A stretch of DNA of 64,000 nucleotides from Physcomitrium patens (Eukaryota > Streptophyta > Bryopsida > Funariales > Funariaceae), in assembly GCF_000002425.4 (NCBI RefSeq), contig NC_037271.1:9661272-9725271 (forward strand), in the 5' to 3' direction. The notes beneath the pieces were generated by a model. It saw nothing but the letters and a program-made list of their open reading frames with translations. It did not search any database and was not told the origin of the DNA. Each line of letters begins with the position of its first letter. Within the stretch, counting starts at the first letter, position 1. The position numbers and the translations under genes were made by a program. Positions 1-10,508 of the stretch are shown here, piece after piece.

Positions 1-1501
1 TTTTTCTCCCAATGATGCTGAGGTATCCTTTACAGGCAATTCTTGTGAAGCTGCCTCGCGAGCCTTGTCTCCTCGAGTTTGCCTCTCAGAAGAATTTCCT
101 TCTCTAGTATCATCAAAATTTTCTCGTCTCTTTTCTTCCATCAAAGCTTCATGTTGGCTCTTAGCAACATATGCATGAACTGAAAGAGACTCAACAGGAT
201 CCTCCTAACCTATTGCACCTCGTATTGTAGCTGTTGTCCTCAATAACGCTTCTCGAGGTAATTTCCCTTCTTGCATTCTAGAAATGGCAGAAGCCCAAAA
301 CTCACTAGTTTGTACTTCCACCAAGGTCATCATCTACTCTAGCACCATAACTTGCACTTTTTCGTACTACTGTTTCATGCCCTTTTAAGTAATCTTGAAC
401 CAATGCTCTCATTCCTCCCTTGCCAAAATTGGTTTAAAGAAGATCCTCTCTATTTTTCAATGCTATCTTCCCATCTTTCTTGCAAATAATTCCTTGCCGT
501 ATCATATTATTAAATTCATTGCAATCTTTTCTAGTGTGTGAAGCATCATCACACCAAATGCATCTTTGTACATATCCTTGTTTTGAATCATTCTTCGAAT
601 TATTTGTAGAAGTATTCTCTTCAAGTCTTACCAATTTGATTTGAAGATCTCGCATTCCTCGTATAATTTCTTCCATTCCCATATCTGCTTTCTTTGATAA
701 GGATGTCGAAGGTTGAACTGTAGGCATTGTTGGTGGTGTTGTACGTACTGGAGCTTTGGGTGCTTGTACTGTTTTTGGAATATTAGTCCTATCCTTCTTC
801 CTTTCTCTTTTTGTAAGCAACCCTACCGCATCTTCAACGTTCTTCCACTTCGTCGTCAATCCTTCATCTTCTTCTTTGTCTTAAAGAAGGAGTTGTATTT
901 TTCCTTGCAATTCTCCATTAGCAGCTTGAAGAAATAAATTAACTTTATTCGGCTCTAATGTCAATTTTTCTACCTTTGATAATTGAAAGTATTGCCTCTC
1001 AAATTCTCTTAGTAGCTCTGTTGTTTGCAAATTCTTATTGGGCCGTTCAATCCATTCCAAGAACTGCTTCTTAGTAACGCGATCAACATCTTTCAAGAAA
1101 TATTCGTCTTTCAATGCATGTGAAAAAACCTCCCATGAATTTCCATAACGATTCGTAATCGATGTAATGTGGTCTCTTATCTCCGGTATCGTAGCAAGTC
1201 CAAATAGTTCAATCATTTTCTTCTCAGAAACCCGATTTAATTCCATTTCACGAACATAACATCTTAAATACCTTGAAATATTCCTTCCATCAAATTGATC
1301 AATTTTATTGACCACTGCTTGTAATGCTTTGGTTGCCAAAGCTTCCTTTCGATCATTGCTTTGCTGTTGCTGCATTGATAATGAGAAGGCTTGAAACATA
1401 CTAGCAATAGATGGATCCATGTACATACCTTGTCCTTTAGAAGAATCCGCACTAATAACTTCTCCCAAAAATCCTTTAAAATTTTAATTTTTGTTTTCCA
1501 T
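1..1501 (-). pseudogene. gag of LTR element A (runs off left edge)
   Basis: Capsid/nucleocapsid polyprotein of an LTR retrotransposon, read leftward. A likely ATG is at 1501-1499, and codon 6 is already a TAA. The frame is then open to 881 (capsid-like helices, FDGRNISRYLR and FLEWIERP). A single TAA separates it from 859-434, which holds a CCHC zinc knuckle (CIWCDDASHTRKDC, near 540-580). Further matching gag sequence continues to base 1 with stops. The order LTR, primer site, gag fits the left LTR at 1571-2803. The capsid and knuckle resemble those of element T at 60.7-62.5 kb, so the two are related. The rest of this element must lie outside the window. Confidence 0.8.
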
Positions 1502-1550
1502 GAAATAAAGATAAAATCAACTGAAATCCAATACCTTCCACCTCAAGCTT

Positions 1551-1567
1551 TCACGTCGGGTTCACCA
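1551..1567 (-). other. Candidate tRNA primer-binding site of element A
   Basis: On the minus strand TGGTGAACCCGACGTGA begins a few bases after the end of the left LTR and precedes gag, the usual place for a primer-binding site. It starts with TGG, the complement of a tRNA CCA end. I could not assign the tRNA with confidence. Confidence 0.5.
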
Positions 1568-2207
1568 CTTTTATCGTATTACGTTCTTTCTTGCTGGAGA
1601 ACGCGCTGGGCGTTTGGCTGTAGAAGGTAGTATGGAGATTCGCCAATATTCAAGTAGTTTATCGGTTATTGACTGTTGGAATACAAACAACTACAAGAAT
1701 ACACCATAAATCTATACGGATGCCATTCGACTGCTTGCCGAAGTTCCTTTTACCCCAGCCCGTAGGTCTCTAGATGTTATAGAGAACCCCGAACAACCCA
1801 ATCTGCTAACCTCCGATACCGCTTTCTACTTACGATCTTGTATCCACTGACTGTCTTGTTAGATTAACCCAATAAATTTCATTCACTCCGCATACTCAAT
1901 CCTATAGACACCCTTTTAACTCTTTATCACAGACGTAACTCGATTTCACAAAATAGTCAAGAGTAATCAAATCCACTTCATTAAAAAATCCCGATTCACC
2001 ATTACAACACTGATTTTAGCAACGATTGCCTCAGTCTTCCCAAAACCCTATGAAAAAAAATCCAATTCTCTGTCTTCTTTCTCCGCTTGAAGCATGAAGC
2101 TAGCTCTCTGATTCCTTCTCAAAAAAAATTCCCCCCCCCCCCTCCAAACTATTCTCTCCCCTAACCTTATTCTCTGAATTTCTTCAATCTTCCGTCTTAG
2201 ATCCGGA

Positions 2208-2303
2208 ATTGGCTCCCACCGTCAGAGCTTGGATTCGAAATTGGCTCCCACCGTTAGAGCTTGAATCCAAAATTGGCTCTCACCGTCAGAGCTTTTCCTC
2301 CCA
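2208..2303. repeat. Three 32-bp tandem copies inside left LTR
   Basis: The unit beginning ATTGGCTCCCACCGTCAGAG starts at 2208, 2240 and 2272, with small differences. The matching place in the right LTR (about 7030-7060) has a single copy, so the array expanded in one LTR after the two separated, or shrank in the other. Confidence 0.85.
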
Positions 2304-2410
2304 TTTTTACCTTTAAAAGATCCTTTTACCAAAAACAACGTTCCCCAAAAAGGCACAAAAAACAGGACAGCCTGAAACAGAATCGAAACCCCGTAATCGG
2401 ACCACATTGA

Positions 2411-2520
2411 GTCGCCCGACCTATTCAGGTCTCATATTGGATAAGAGTCCAGTAGTAAGACCCAGATTTTCCATAATTAGACTGCATTGCGTTGCCCGAC
2501 CAATTCAAGTCTCATATTGG
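2411..2520. repeat. 80-bp-spaced subrepeat in left LTR
   Basis: GTCGCCCGACCTATTCAGGT at 2411 recurs with changes at 2491 (GTTGCCCGACCAATTCAAGT). It is the counterpart of the subrepeat at 6787-6888 in the right LTR. Confidence 0.75.
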
Positions 2521-2805
2521 GAAAGAGGATCCGGATTGGATTCTCAAAATTGGATCCAATTGGCTCTTCGAACCAGACTCACCCGTCGTGTGAATTGGTC
2601 CTTTCTCTTCCTGCTGACTCCCGTTATTGGAATCGAACGGAGCATTTGAGTATGCCCCGGCTAACTGGAACGGGGTGACTGAACCTGACCACTCAGTAAT
2701 TATACTGGAGTTGGTCGTTGCTCCCAATATTCGAGGTAACTGAATATTAATAAAAGTCCTTTTTCTTTATATTTTCACGGTATACTCGTACTACAACACG
2801 ACAAC

Positions 2806-4207
2806 GGATGGAAACAAAAATACTTGACGATGGTTCTACTTATACAAGGGTACGTGGCGAAGATAGAAGGAAAGTTGTACAATTTCTAACAGGACCTCCT
2901 AACCATGAACGGAATCGAGATAGGTTGAGGGAGAAACCATTGCCAAAGATTGTTGAAGGATTTAAGGATTTTGGGGAGGTACCACTATAAAGCGAGATTA
3001 TGGAAGTACAAAAGAGGAGGTATTCTCGCGAGATGAAGGTACCTTTGATGCCAGTTTTATTGGTATTTTGGAGAATGGAAATATTATGTATAAGAAAGTT
3101 AATGATTTTAAAAGAAAAGAAAGAAAAAGATTATATAATATTGAAGGAAAATTATGCAAGTTAGGTACATTGCAAGATGATGAGAGGATTTTAGGTATTT
3201 ATGAAGAAAACAGACTGGAAGATTCATTAGAATCGATTATATCTATAGGGTTAGGAGATAGTGATAAGATTGTTGAGATTCATTCAAGAGAGGTTTATAC
3301 CATACTTGAATCTTTTCAAGCACCAGAAGTCATTGTAGAGACGAGATATAAAATGATAGATAAGAAGGTAAAGCTTGTTGCCGGACCATTACCAAAAGAT
3401 TCTAAGGAACAAATGGAAGAAGCATCAAAAGAAGCAAGTTTAAGAGATCCAATGAGAATTGGACATCAGTTTACTAAAGAGACTTTTGAAGAATTGAAGA
3501 TTGGTTCTGATGGTTCTTTATTACCGGAAGAAATTACTTGCTTCAAAAAGATGTTGACTAAATAAGGTAGATCGTTTGCCTTCGAATCTTATGAAATTGG
3601 GTGTGTGGATCCGAATATTAGAACACCTATGGTTATCTTCACTGAACCGCATGTACCTTAAAATCTAAGACCGATTCCAGTACCGAGGGCACATTTACCT
3701 AAATTGGTGGAACTATTAAAAGAAAAGATGAAGATGAAAATATTGAAACCCTCATTTGTGCCGTATTCTAGTCGATGGTTTATGGCACCCAAGAAGAATA
3801 GGTCACTTCGGTTTATTCAAGATATGCAATCGGTGAATGCAGTAACTGTCAAGAATGCAAGAATTGGACCTATTATAGATGAATTTGCCGAGGCATTTGC
3901 TGGAAGGGCGATCTATTCAATGGGTGACTTGTATTCAGGTTATGATCAATTTCACCTTGCCGAAGGAAGTAGAGATATGACAATAATGAGGATACCACTT
4001 GGATTGGTTAGAATGTGCAGTCTTCCTCAAGGCGCGACCAACTCAATTGCGCATATGATGAATGGGATGAATAAGGTATTGAGAGATTTTATTCCGAAAA
4101 AGACTATGCCTTTTCTAGATGATGTTCCTATAAAAGGGTGCAGAGAAGGAGATAAGGATGAAACTTTAGATAAGAGAGGGTGTCGCAAATCATATACAAG
4201 ATTATGA
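2806..4207 (+). pseudogene. pol of element A: protease/linker and reverse transcriptase
   Basis: The first short open stretch (2808-2990) is followed by one frame from 3068 to 4207, broken by stops at 3563 and 3661. The RT part shows the usual Ty3/gypsy blocks: PVPRAHLPKL before the fingers, RFIQDMQSVN, YSMGDLYSGYDQF, a LPQGATNS motif, and FLDD as the catalytic YxDD-type motif at about 4112. No stop falls between 3704 and 4204, so this region is less decayed than the chromoviruses further right. No clear protease active site was found. Gag is not upstream in this orientation: pol is joined directly to the outer end of the inverted left LTR. Confidence 0.82.
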
Positions 4208-4962
4208 AAAGATTTTAACTCGGCTTGGAGAAGTTCATTTTATATTATCGGGTATGAAGTCCGTATTTGGAGTACGAGAGGTTGTGATTGTTGGACATTT
4301 ATGTGGATCTTACAGAAGAAAATCAGATCCGACTAAAGTTGATGCAATTGGAAGGATGAAAGAGGATTGTGCTTCTTTAACGGAGGTTTGCAGGTTTTTG
4401 GGTGCATGTGTATTTTATCGAATCTGGATCCCTCATTATGCTCACATAGCGGATCTGTTATATGAACTGTTACGCAAGGGTTACCGATTTAAATGGGAAG
4501 AAAGGCATATTCAAGCAATGCAAAGATTGAAGAAATTATTGATGTCACCTCCAATATTGAGGAAGGTTGATTATAAGTGCAATAGACGAGTGATTCTTAC
4601 TGTAGACGCTAGTCCAATTGCCATTGGATGGGCTATGGATCAAGATGATTTAAGTGGGAATAGATTTGCAGTTTGATTTGGAGCTAAAGTTTTAAGTATT
4701 CGTCAGCGTGTATACTCGCAAGTCAAAAGAGAACTTTGGGAAGTGGTTTCGGCTACAAAAGCTGAAAAGGACTATTTGATTGGGGCAGTAGTAGTAATTG
4801 AAACAGATTGCTTGCCATTGCTTGGAATGATTATTAACTATTCAACGCCACATATTGCAATGTTGAGATGGATTGCTTACATTAAGTCACTAAATCTAGA
4901 ATTTAAACATGTTATTGGGAAGGACAATTTAGTAGTAGATATGCTACCTTGAGTAAGATATA
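4208..4962 (+). pseudogene. pol of element A: RT end and RNase H
   Basis: Continues pol after a frame change between 4207 and 4254. The RT thumb and linker (CRFLGACVFYRIWIPHYAHI near 4390-4450) lead to RNase H. The RNase H acidic residues appear in LTVDASPIAIGWAMDQ (4588-4635), the ETDCLP motif near 4800 and a C-terminal GKDNLVVDMLP (about 4918-4950). One TGA at 4675 interrupts it. The terminal D is kept, but the S/R that usually follows is missing. Confidence 0.8.
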
Positions 4963-6456
4963 AGAGGGAGGACGAAATGGTTGAAGACATTGATCACGTC
5001 GGATTAAAATTCTATTCAATATCAAATCTTAACAGGGAAGACAAGCTATTTCTTGAAGAATCTTATGAAGGAGAATTACTAGATATTGGTCATTACTTGA
5101 ATACCTTGACTAAGCAGGGGAATTGGTCTACAAAAAAATTCAAACAAATAAGAAAAAAAACATGTGGATTTTTGCTTCAAGATGGATTCTTATGGAAGAG
5201 ACCGAAGAAAGGAATTGGAATGCCACAACGAGTGGTAGGCAAAAAAGAAGAAAAATAAAAAATTATTAAAGGAGTTTCATGATAGTTTATAGGCAGGGCA
5301 TAGAGGAATCTGGGCTACTTTTGCTAAACTCAAGGAACGATATTGGTGGAAAAATATGTATCAAGATGTTCTCTCATTTGTAGAGTCATGTGAAATCTGT
5401 CAATCGTATTCTAATATCCGACATTGAGATGGCCTTCATCCTACGTATCCTCTAGCTATTCATTTTAAATGGATTGTTGATTTGGTTATTATGCCAGTTG
5501 GGTTATGGCACATGAGATATTTGGTTTTAACTCGTGAAGATTTATCAAATCAAGTAGAAGGAAGAGCATTGAGGACAAAATCTACAGAGGGGATTTGTGG
5601 GTTTTTGCTTGAAGATGTCATTTGCGGCTACGGATGCATAGGAAAAATCACTGCAGATCATGGAGAATTAAATGCACAAGAAGCTCGTAAGTTCTTTGAA
5701 AGATGTGGAGTTAAATTATCACTAACTACTCCTTATAATCCGGAAGGGAATGCAAAAAGCGAACGTGGTCACCCACCGATTGTGAAAGCATTAGTTAAAG
5801 CTTGTAATGGAAAAAATAAAGAGTGGCTACGGCTTTTGTCATTTGCATTATGGGCTGATCAAACAACACATAGTTCAGTGACAGGATATATGCCAGTAGA
5901 ACTTATGACACGTCAAAAACCAATTATGCCAATTGAAGAAAAGGTACTTACTTGGAGTATTCTATCATGGGAAGATGGATTGATAAGAGAAGAACTTCTG
6001 GCTATTAGAATTCGATAATTGGAGCAAAGATCGAAAGATGTGCAGATAGCATTGGAAAGGTTAAAAAGATCAAGGTTACCAAACAAGGCACAATTCAATA
6101 AGCAACATCAATTGAGACCTAAAGCAAATGAGGAAGGTGACTGGGTACTTGTTTATGACAATAATCTAGATAATCAATATAGTACTTTGCGGAAATTTTC
6201 AAAACGTTGGTTTGGACCATATATAGTAATAACTGTTCAAGATAATGCGACTTAGTCATTACGCAAGTTAGATGGTACAAAATTGAAAATACCAATTACA
6301 AGGAAGCGAGTAAAAATATTTAAACGAAGACACGAGGAGATGAATATGGAAGACCTTAATGAAGGTATAGAGATTCCACAGCAAGAAGATGAAAGTGATT
6401 TGGATAATGAAGGTGAAGAAGACAAACTTGACGAAAACGTAGGGAATATATTCTAA
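4963..6456 (+). pseudogene. pol of element A: integrase with acidic tail
   Basis: A zinc-binding HHCC region is visible at 5275-5400 (FHDS, GHRG, SCEIC), with stops. After a second frame change the core runs from 5482. Its first Asp is in KWIVDLVIMP (about 5470-5500), the second in ITADHGE (about 5648-5668) and the Glu in AKSERGH (about 5753-5773). I count 34 residues between the second Asp and the Glu. A GPYIV block follows near 6210-6240, typical of the domain after the core, and the reading ends in an acidic tail (DESDLDNEGEEDKLDE) before a TAA near 6456. No chromodomain was seen, unlike the elements right of 28 kb. Confidence 0.82.
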
Positions 6457-6503
6457 ATCAAACAGTAATTGGGTAAATTGGTGCATACCGGAGGATGCAC
6501 AAG

Positions 6504-6518
6504 TTCAGAGGGGGTGGA
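6504..6518 (+). promoter_or_regulatory. Polypurine tract of element A
   Basis: The purine-rich CAGAGGGGGTGGA lies immediately before the TG that starts the right LTR, the position of a plus-strand primer. It confirms that pol and the right LTR belong to the same rightward element. Confidence 0.75.
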
Positions 6519-7698
6519 TGTCGTGTTGTAACATGAGTATACCGAGAAAATATAAAGAAATGGGACTTTTATTAATATTCAGTTACCTCGAATATTGGGA
6601 GCAACGACCAATTTCAGTGCAATACTGAGAGGCCAGGTTCAGTCACCCCGTTACAATCACCCGGGGTATACTGAAATGCTCCATTCGATTCCAATAACGG
6701 AAGTCAACAGGAAGAGAAAGGACCAATTCAACGACGGGTGAGTCTGGTTCAAAGAGCCAATTGGATCCAATTTCAAGACATCCAATCCAGGTCTTACTAC
6801 GGGCCTCTTAGCCAATCTGATGCGAAAGACCAATTTGACCCAATTGCGGGAACATCCAGGTCTTACTACGGGCTTCTTAGCCAATATGAAACCTGAATTG
6901 GTCAGGCGACTCAATGTGGTCCCGATTACGGGGCTCCGATTTCGTTTCAGGCTATTTCGTCCTTTGTGCCATTTCAGGAACATCCTTTCGGTAAAAGGAT
7001 CTCTTAAAGGTAAAAATGGAGGAGAAAGCTCTGACGGCGGGAGCCAATTCTGGATCCAAGATGGAAGATTGAAGAAATTCAGAGGCTAGGGTTTGAAAGA
7101 GGGGAGAATTAGGGTTAAAGGGGAGGATAGGTTAAGAAATGAAGACGGGAGTAGGGATCAAGGAGAGCTTCATGCTTCGGGGCGGGGAAAAAAAATAGAG
7201 ACTTGGGTTTTTTTTCTTCATAGGGTTTTGGGAAGACTGAGGCAATCGTTGCTGAAGTCAGAGTTGTACTGGTGAATCGAGATTTTAATGAAGTAGATGT
7301 GATTACTCTTGACTATTTTGTAAAATCGAGTTACGTCTGTGATGAAGAATTAAAAGGGTGTCTATAGGATTGAGTATGCGGAGTGAATGAAATTTATTGG
7401 GTTAATCTAACGAGACTGTCAGTGGATACAAGATCGTGAATATAAAGCAATATCAAAGATTAGCAGTTTGGGTTGTTTGGGGTTCTCTGTAATGTCTAGA
7501 GACCTACCGGCTGGGGCAAAAAGGATTTTGGCGAGCAGTCGAAGGACATCCGTATAGATTTATGATATATTCTTGCAGTTGTTTATATTCCAACAGTCAA
7601 AAACCGATAAACTGCTTGAATATTAGCGAATCTCCATACTACCTTCTACAGCCAGACGCCCGATGCGTTCTCGAGCAAGAAAGCACGTAATACAACAA
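6519..7698 (+). mobile_element. Right LTR of element A
   Basis: About 1.18 kb from TGTCGTGTTGTAACATG to GCACGTAATACAACA, with TG..CA ends. It lies 3' of pol and its polypurine tract. It is a reverse-complement match of 1571-2803. It carries two copies, 69 bp apart, of CCAGGTCTTACTACGGGC (6787 and 6856). Element B gag sequence starts directly after it. Confidence 0.85.
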
Positions 7699-7699
7699 C

Positions 7700-8850
7700 G
7701 TTCTCTTAGTTATCAATAAAGTATATACTCCCTCCTTTGATTACATTAATGTCAGTCCAAAGTCGATTGATAATTTCAATTGAGATGCAATTTTTTATAG
7801 AGCCATAATCTACAAGCACTCAATATGGTTGTCTTCTTAGTTGTCCTATTAGATGTACTAGTCGATTCTTTTTATAATTGTCAAAAGCCATGCCATTTGT
7901 CTCTAAGAGATAGTAGCTATTCTTAGTACTTGGTCTTGGTGCCTTTATTAGGTAGCATTGTTTTTTTAATTTATCTCATTATCAACTTAGTGAATTTTGA
8001 TACTATAAATCCACCTTGATTTGTTGGTGCTTAAATTTTGATGTTTTTAACAAACTCCAATCTGATGGTTTGGCTTCTGACAATAAAAACACGATTTCTT
8101 TTATATCAATATTTGTCATCTTTGTGGTATCAATGATCTTTGTAGGACAATAATCTCCATTCGCGTTGGTTGTTGTACCAAAGTGTTAGATAATGGCATA
8201 GGACTTCATACCTTAGGTCGTGCTTTACGATTTCAAAAATCTATAGCATCAACCTTCTTTGTAATCTTAATTGCCTCTTTCAATATTTATGGATCTCTTA
8301 ATTTCACCTCTCACTGGACCCCAAATTTCAAACTTTGTAGAAAATGATCTATCATCTCTACCTCTAAAATATTATTAATTTGGAGATATAGGGATTTAAA
8401 TCTAGAGATATGATCTTGCATCAATCTAGATTGTCTAAGATTTGCCAATTGATTGCATACTATTTTTTCCTCATTGATGGACCAAAATTGATTCTTAAAT
8501 TTAGTTTCAAACTCTTCCCAATCACAAAGTCCACCTTGAGTTCTATAGCTTTGAACTCGATGTTGCTACCAAGTAGCTACTACATCTCTCAAATAGTTGG
8601 TTGCATATATAATTCTTTCAGTGGTATTTATCCCAAATAATTAGAAGTATTATTGCATGTTGAAGAGCTATTGACATACATCTTTTTGCCTTGAAGTCCC
8701 AAAGTATGTACTAAGCTTGTTCAATTTCAGTCTAATAAATGTCGACTCCCTTGTCTTAGAGACTTCTATTTGCCTTTGTAAAGTAGCTATTTGGCCTAAG
8801 AGATGTTGTGTTTGAGCTCCCATTTGGGATTGCTCTGCCATATCTTCCAT
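7700..8850 (-). pseudogene. Decayed gag of a Ty3/gypsy element (element B)
   Basis: Read leftward from about 8850. The start has a coiled-coil-like stretch (LLGQIATLQRQIEVSK). A retrotransposon-gag capsid block follows at about 8560-8370 (GLCDWEEFETKFKNQFW). A CCHC knuckle (CFYCQKPNHQIGVC) is at about 8100-8060. Several stops interrupt it, most explained by TGG to TAG/TGA or CAA to TAA. It ends at the right LTR of element A, whose insertion probably cut it. Its knuckle and capsid differ from those of element A, so it is a separate lineage. Confidence 0.75.
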
Positions 8851-9019
8851 GCTATAATTTTCTCATTAGACTCTACTATTGTAATGCCTTCTCAACTTTT
8901 GGTTGATTTTTTAAGAGTAGATTGTGGTAGCCTCAATATAATATCCAATATAACTACAACAATTGAAATTGAACTAGATGATGGCTATCGACAAACTACT
9001 AAAGAACAATCTAATACTC

Positions 9020-9031
9020 GCTTTGATACTA
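9020..9031 (-). other. Primer-binding site of tRNA-iMet type (element B)
   Basis: On the minus strand the sequence is TAGTATCAAAGC, two G-to-A changes from the common plant iMet primer site TGGTATCAGAGC. It lies between the LTR end (..CATGTTTCA) and the gag start. Confidence 0.65.
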
Positions 9032-9032
9032 A

Positions 9033-9760
9033 TGAAACATGACCCATCTATCTCAAGAATCTAAGACCCTTCTAATCCACAACAATATAAATTTCATTAC
9101 AAAGAAGGACACAATAGATAAGAACAAGATTGAATAGAACTAAATAAAATAAGACACAAAAGACAAAATTGAGCAAACAAAAATAAAATAGAATAGAATT
9201 GGATAGGAAGATGCAAATCCAAACCTTACTAAGAAAAAAGATCCAAAGCCATATTAGATCATATGCTCAAAAAGCCATGACTAGTCCTATTTATACTTTG
9301 TCCAACTATCCTAGAACTTTTTAAAATGTTTCTAATGATAGATCCCACTTAAATAACTGCCCTGAGTCTTTTTTACAATATTCTATAGTGGTCTCCACTT
9401 AAATAACCACCCTAAGTTCTTTTTAGAATGTTCTATGGTGGGTCTTATATGGCCTACTAATCTAGCTTCAATTCTAGAAACATCTATAAACTTCTCAAAC
9501 ATGGTTCTAACTATCCATCCCTATGTGTCAACAATATAAATATCTTATTATACCCTAGTAAAAAGGCCCTTCTTTGGTTCTTGGTTGATAATTCCATGGG
9601 TTTGGGATCTAATAGTAAAGCAAATTAATATAATTGGATTCCAAACCGATGGGTAAGTAGATGACAACTATACAAAATAACAATTTGATAATGTAATATA
9701 CAACACAAAAACTAAACAAACTAAGGAACATGAAGCATACATGATCACTTCGTTGCACCA
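9033..9760 (-). mobile_element. Probable 5' LTR of element B
   Basis: About 0.73 kb of AT-rich, coding-free sequence upstream of the element B primer site and gag. It ends in CA next to the primer site. The far end is inferred only from a TGGTGCAACG start near 9760; no second LTR is in the window to fix it. It holds two similar stretches around TTTTTACAATATTCTATAGT (9370) and TTTTTAGAATGTTCTATGGT (9420). Confidence 0.5.
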
Positions 9761-10319
9761 ATGTATTAAAAACTTTGATTGCAATTTGGTGCTATTAAAT
9801 TGGATGCTTTAAATTCATTTCTATTTCTTTCATAATATAATATGATAATCTCATTGTATGTGTTTGGTTGATAGAAGTTCCCAAAAGCAAAAATGTGGAA
9901 TAATAGATATCAAATTTTTTACACCCAATGTAACTAAATTTCAAATGAAGGATGTGAGCTACAAAGAATCAGGGACCATTTTTCCAGATTTCAGAAACAA
10001 ACACAATTCAAACCACAAGGTTGAGCACCTACAGTCTTAGAGGTGGTATTGGAAGGCCCCTTGCTGGCGCTGGTGTTCGGTATCATGCTTGTGTGGGGTT
10101 GGGGGATATACCAGGCAACGGAGATGTATCTGAAAAAGGATGCCTGGCGCAGTGAAAATCCAAGGTATCATGTGGATAGTCCCAGGTGGCGAATAATCAA
10201 AACAAGCAGAGCGATGACGAGCATGGCAAGCAGATCTGGGCATAAACTTAGGGCCTGAGGAAGATGCCGCTTGAGAACGTGGTAGTCAGGTGCCTCCAAC
10301 AGTGTGAACATATTTTGAG

Positions 10320-10328
10320 GCTTTATAA
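10320..10328 (+). promoter_or_regulatory. Candidate TATA box of SAHH gene
   Basis: TTTATAAGA lies 180-190 bases upstream of the SAHH start codon, where base composition shifts from AT-rich to GC-rich. It would give a leader of about 150 bases. Position only; no transcript evidence is available. Confidence 0.4.
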
Positions 10329-10508
10329 GAACTCTCCAAGGGTTTCCATTCTCTGCGTCCCCTCTGTCTCCAGCTTCATTTCGTCCGGCTCCTGCAAGGT
10401 TGGGTTGCGGCATCCGCAGCAGCAGCAACGCCCGTTTCGTTCTCTTCGGCCTGCGTTGGAGAGCGAGAGAGGGAGGTTGTGCTGTTAGCGCCTCGCACAT
10501 TTGCGGAT

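Larger units (their letters stand above)
1571..2803 (-). mobile_element. Left LTR of element A (inverted relative to right LTR)
   Basis: About 1.23 kb, reading TGTCGTGTTGTAGTACG from 2803 downward. Its sequence matches 6519-7698 in reverse complement over almost its whole length. Examples are the TAGTATGGAGATTCGC block near 1629 and the TGCTCCCAATATTCGAGGTA block near 2719. It leads into a primer site and gag on the minus strand, so it acts as the 5' LTR of a leftward element. Its outer end abuts pol sequence of opposite orientation at 2804. Confidence 0.85.
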
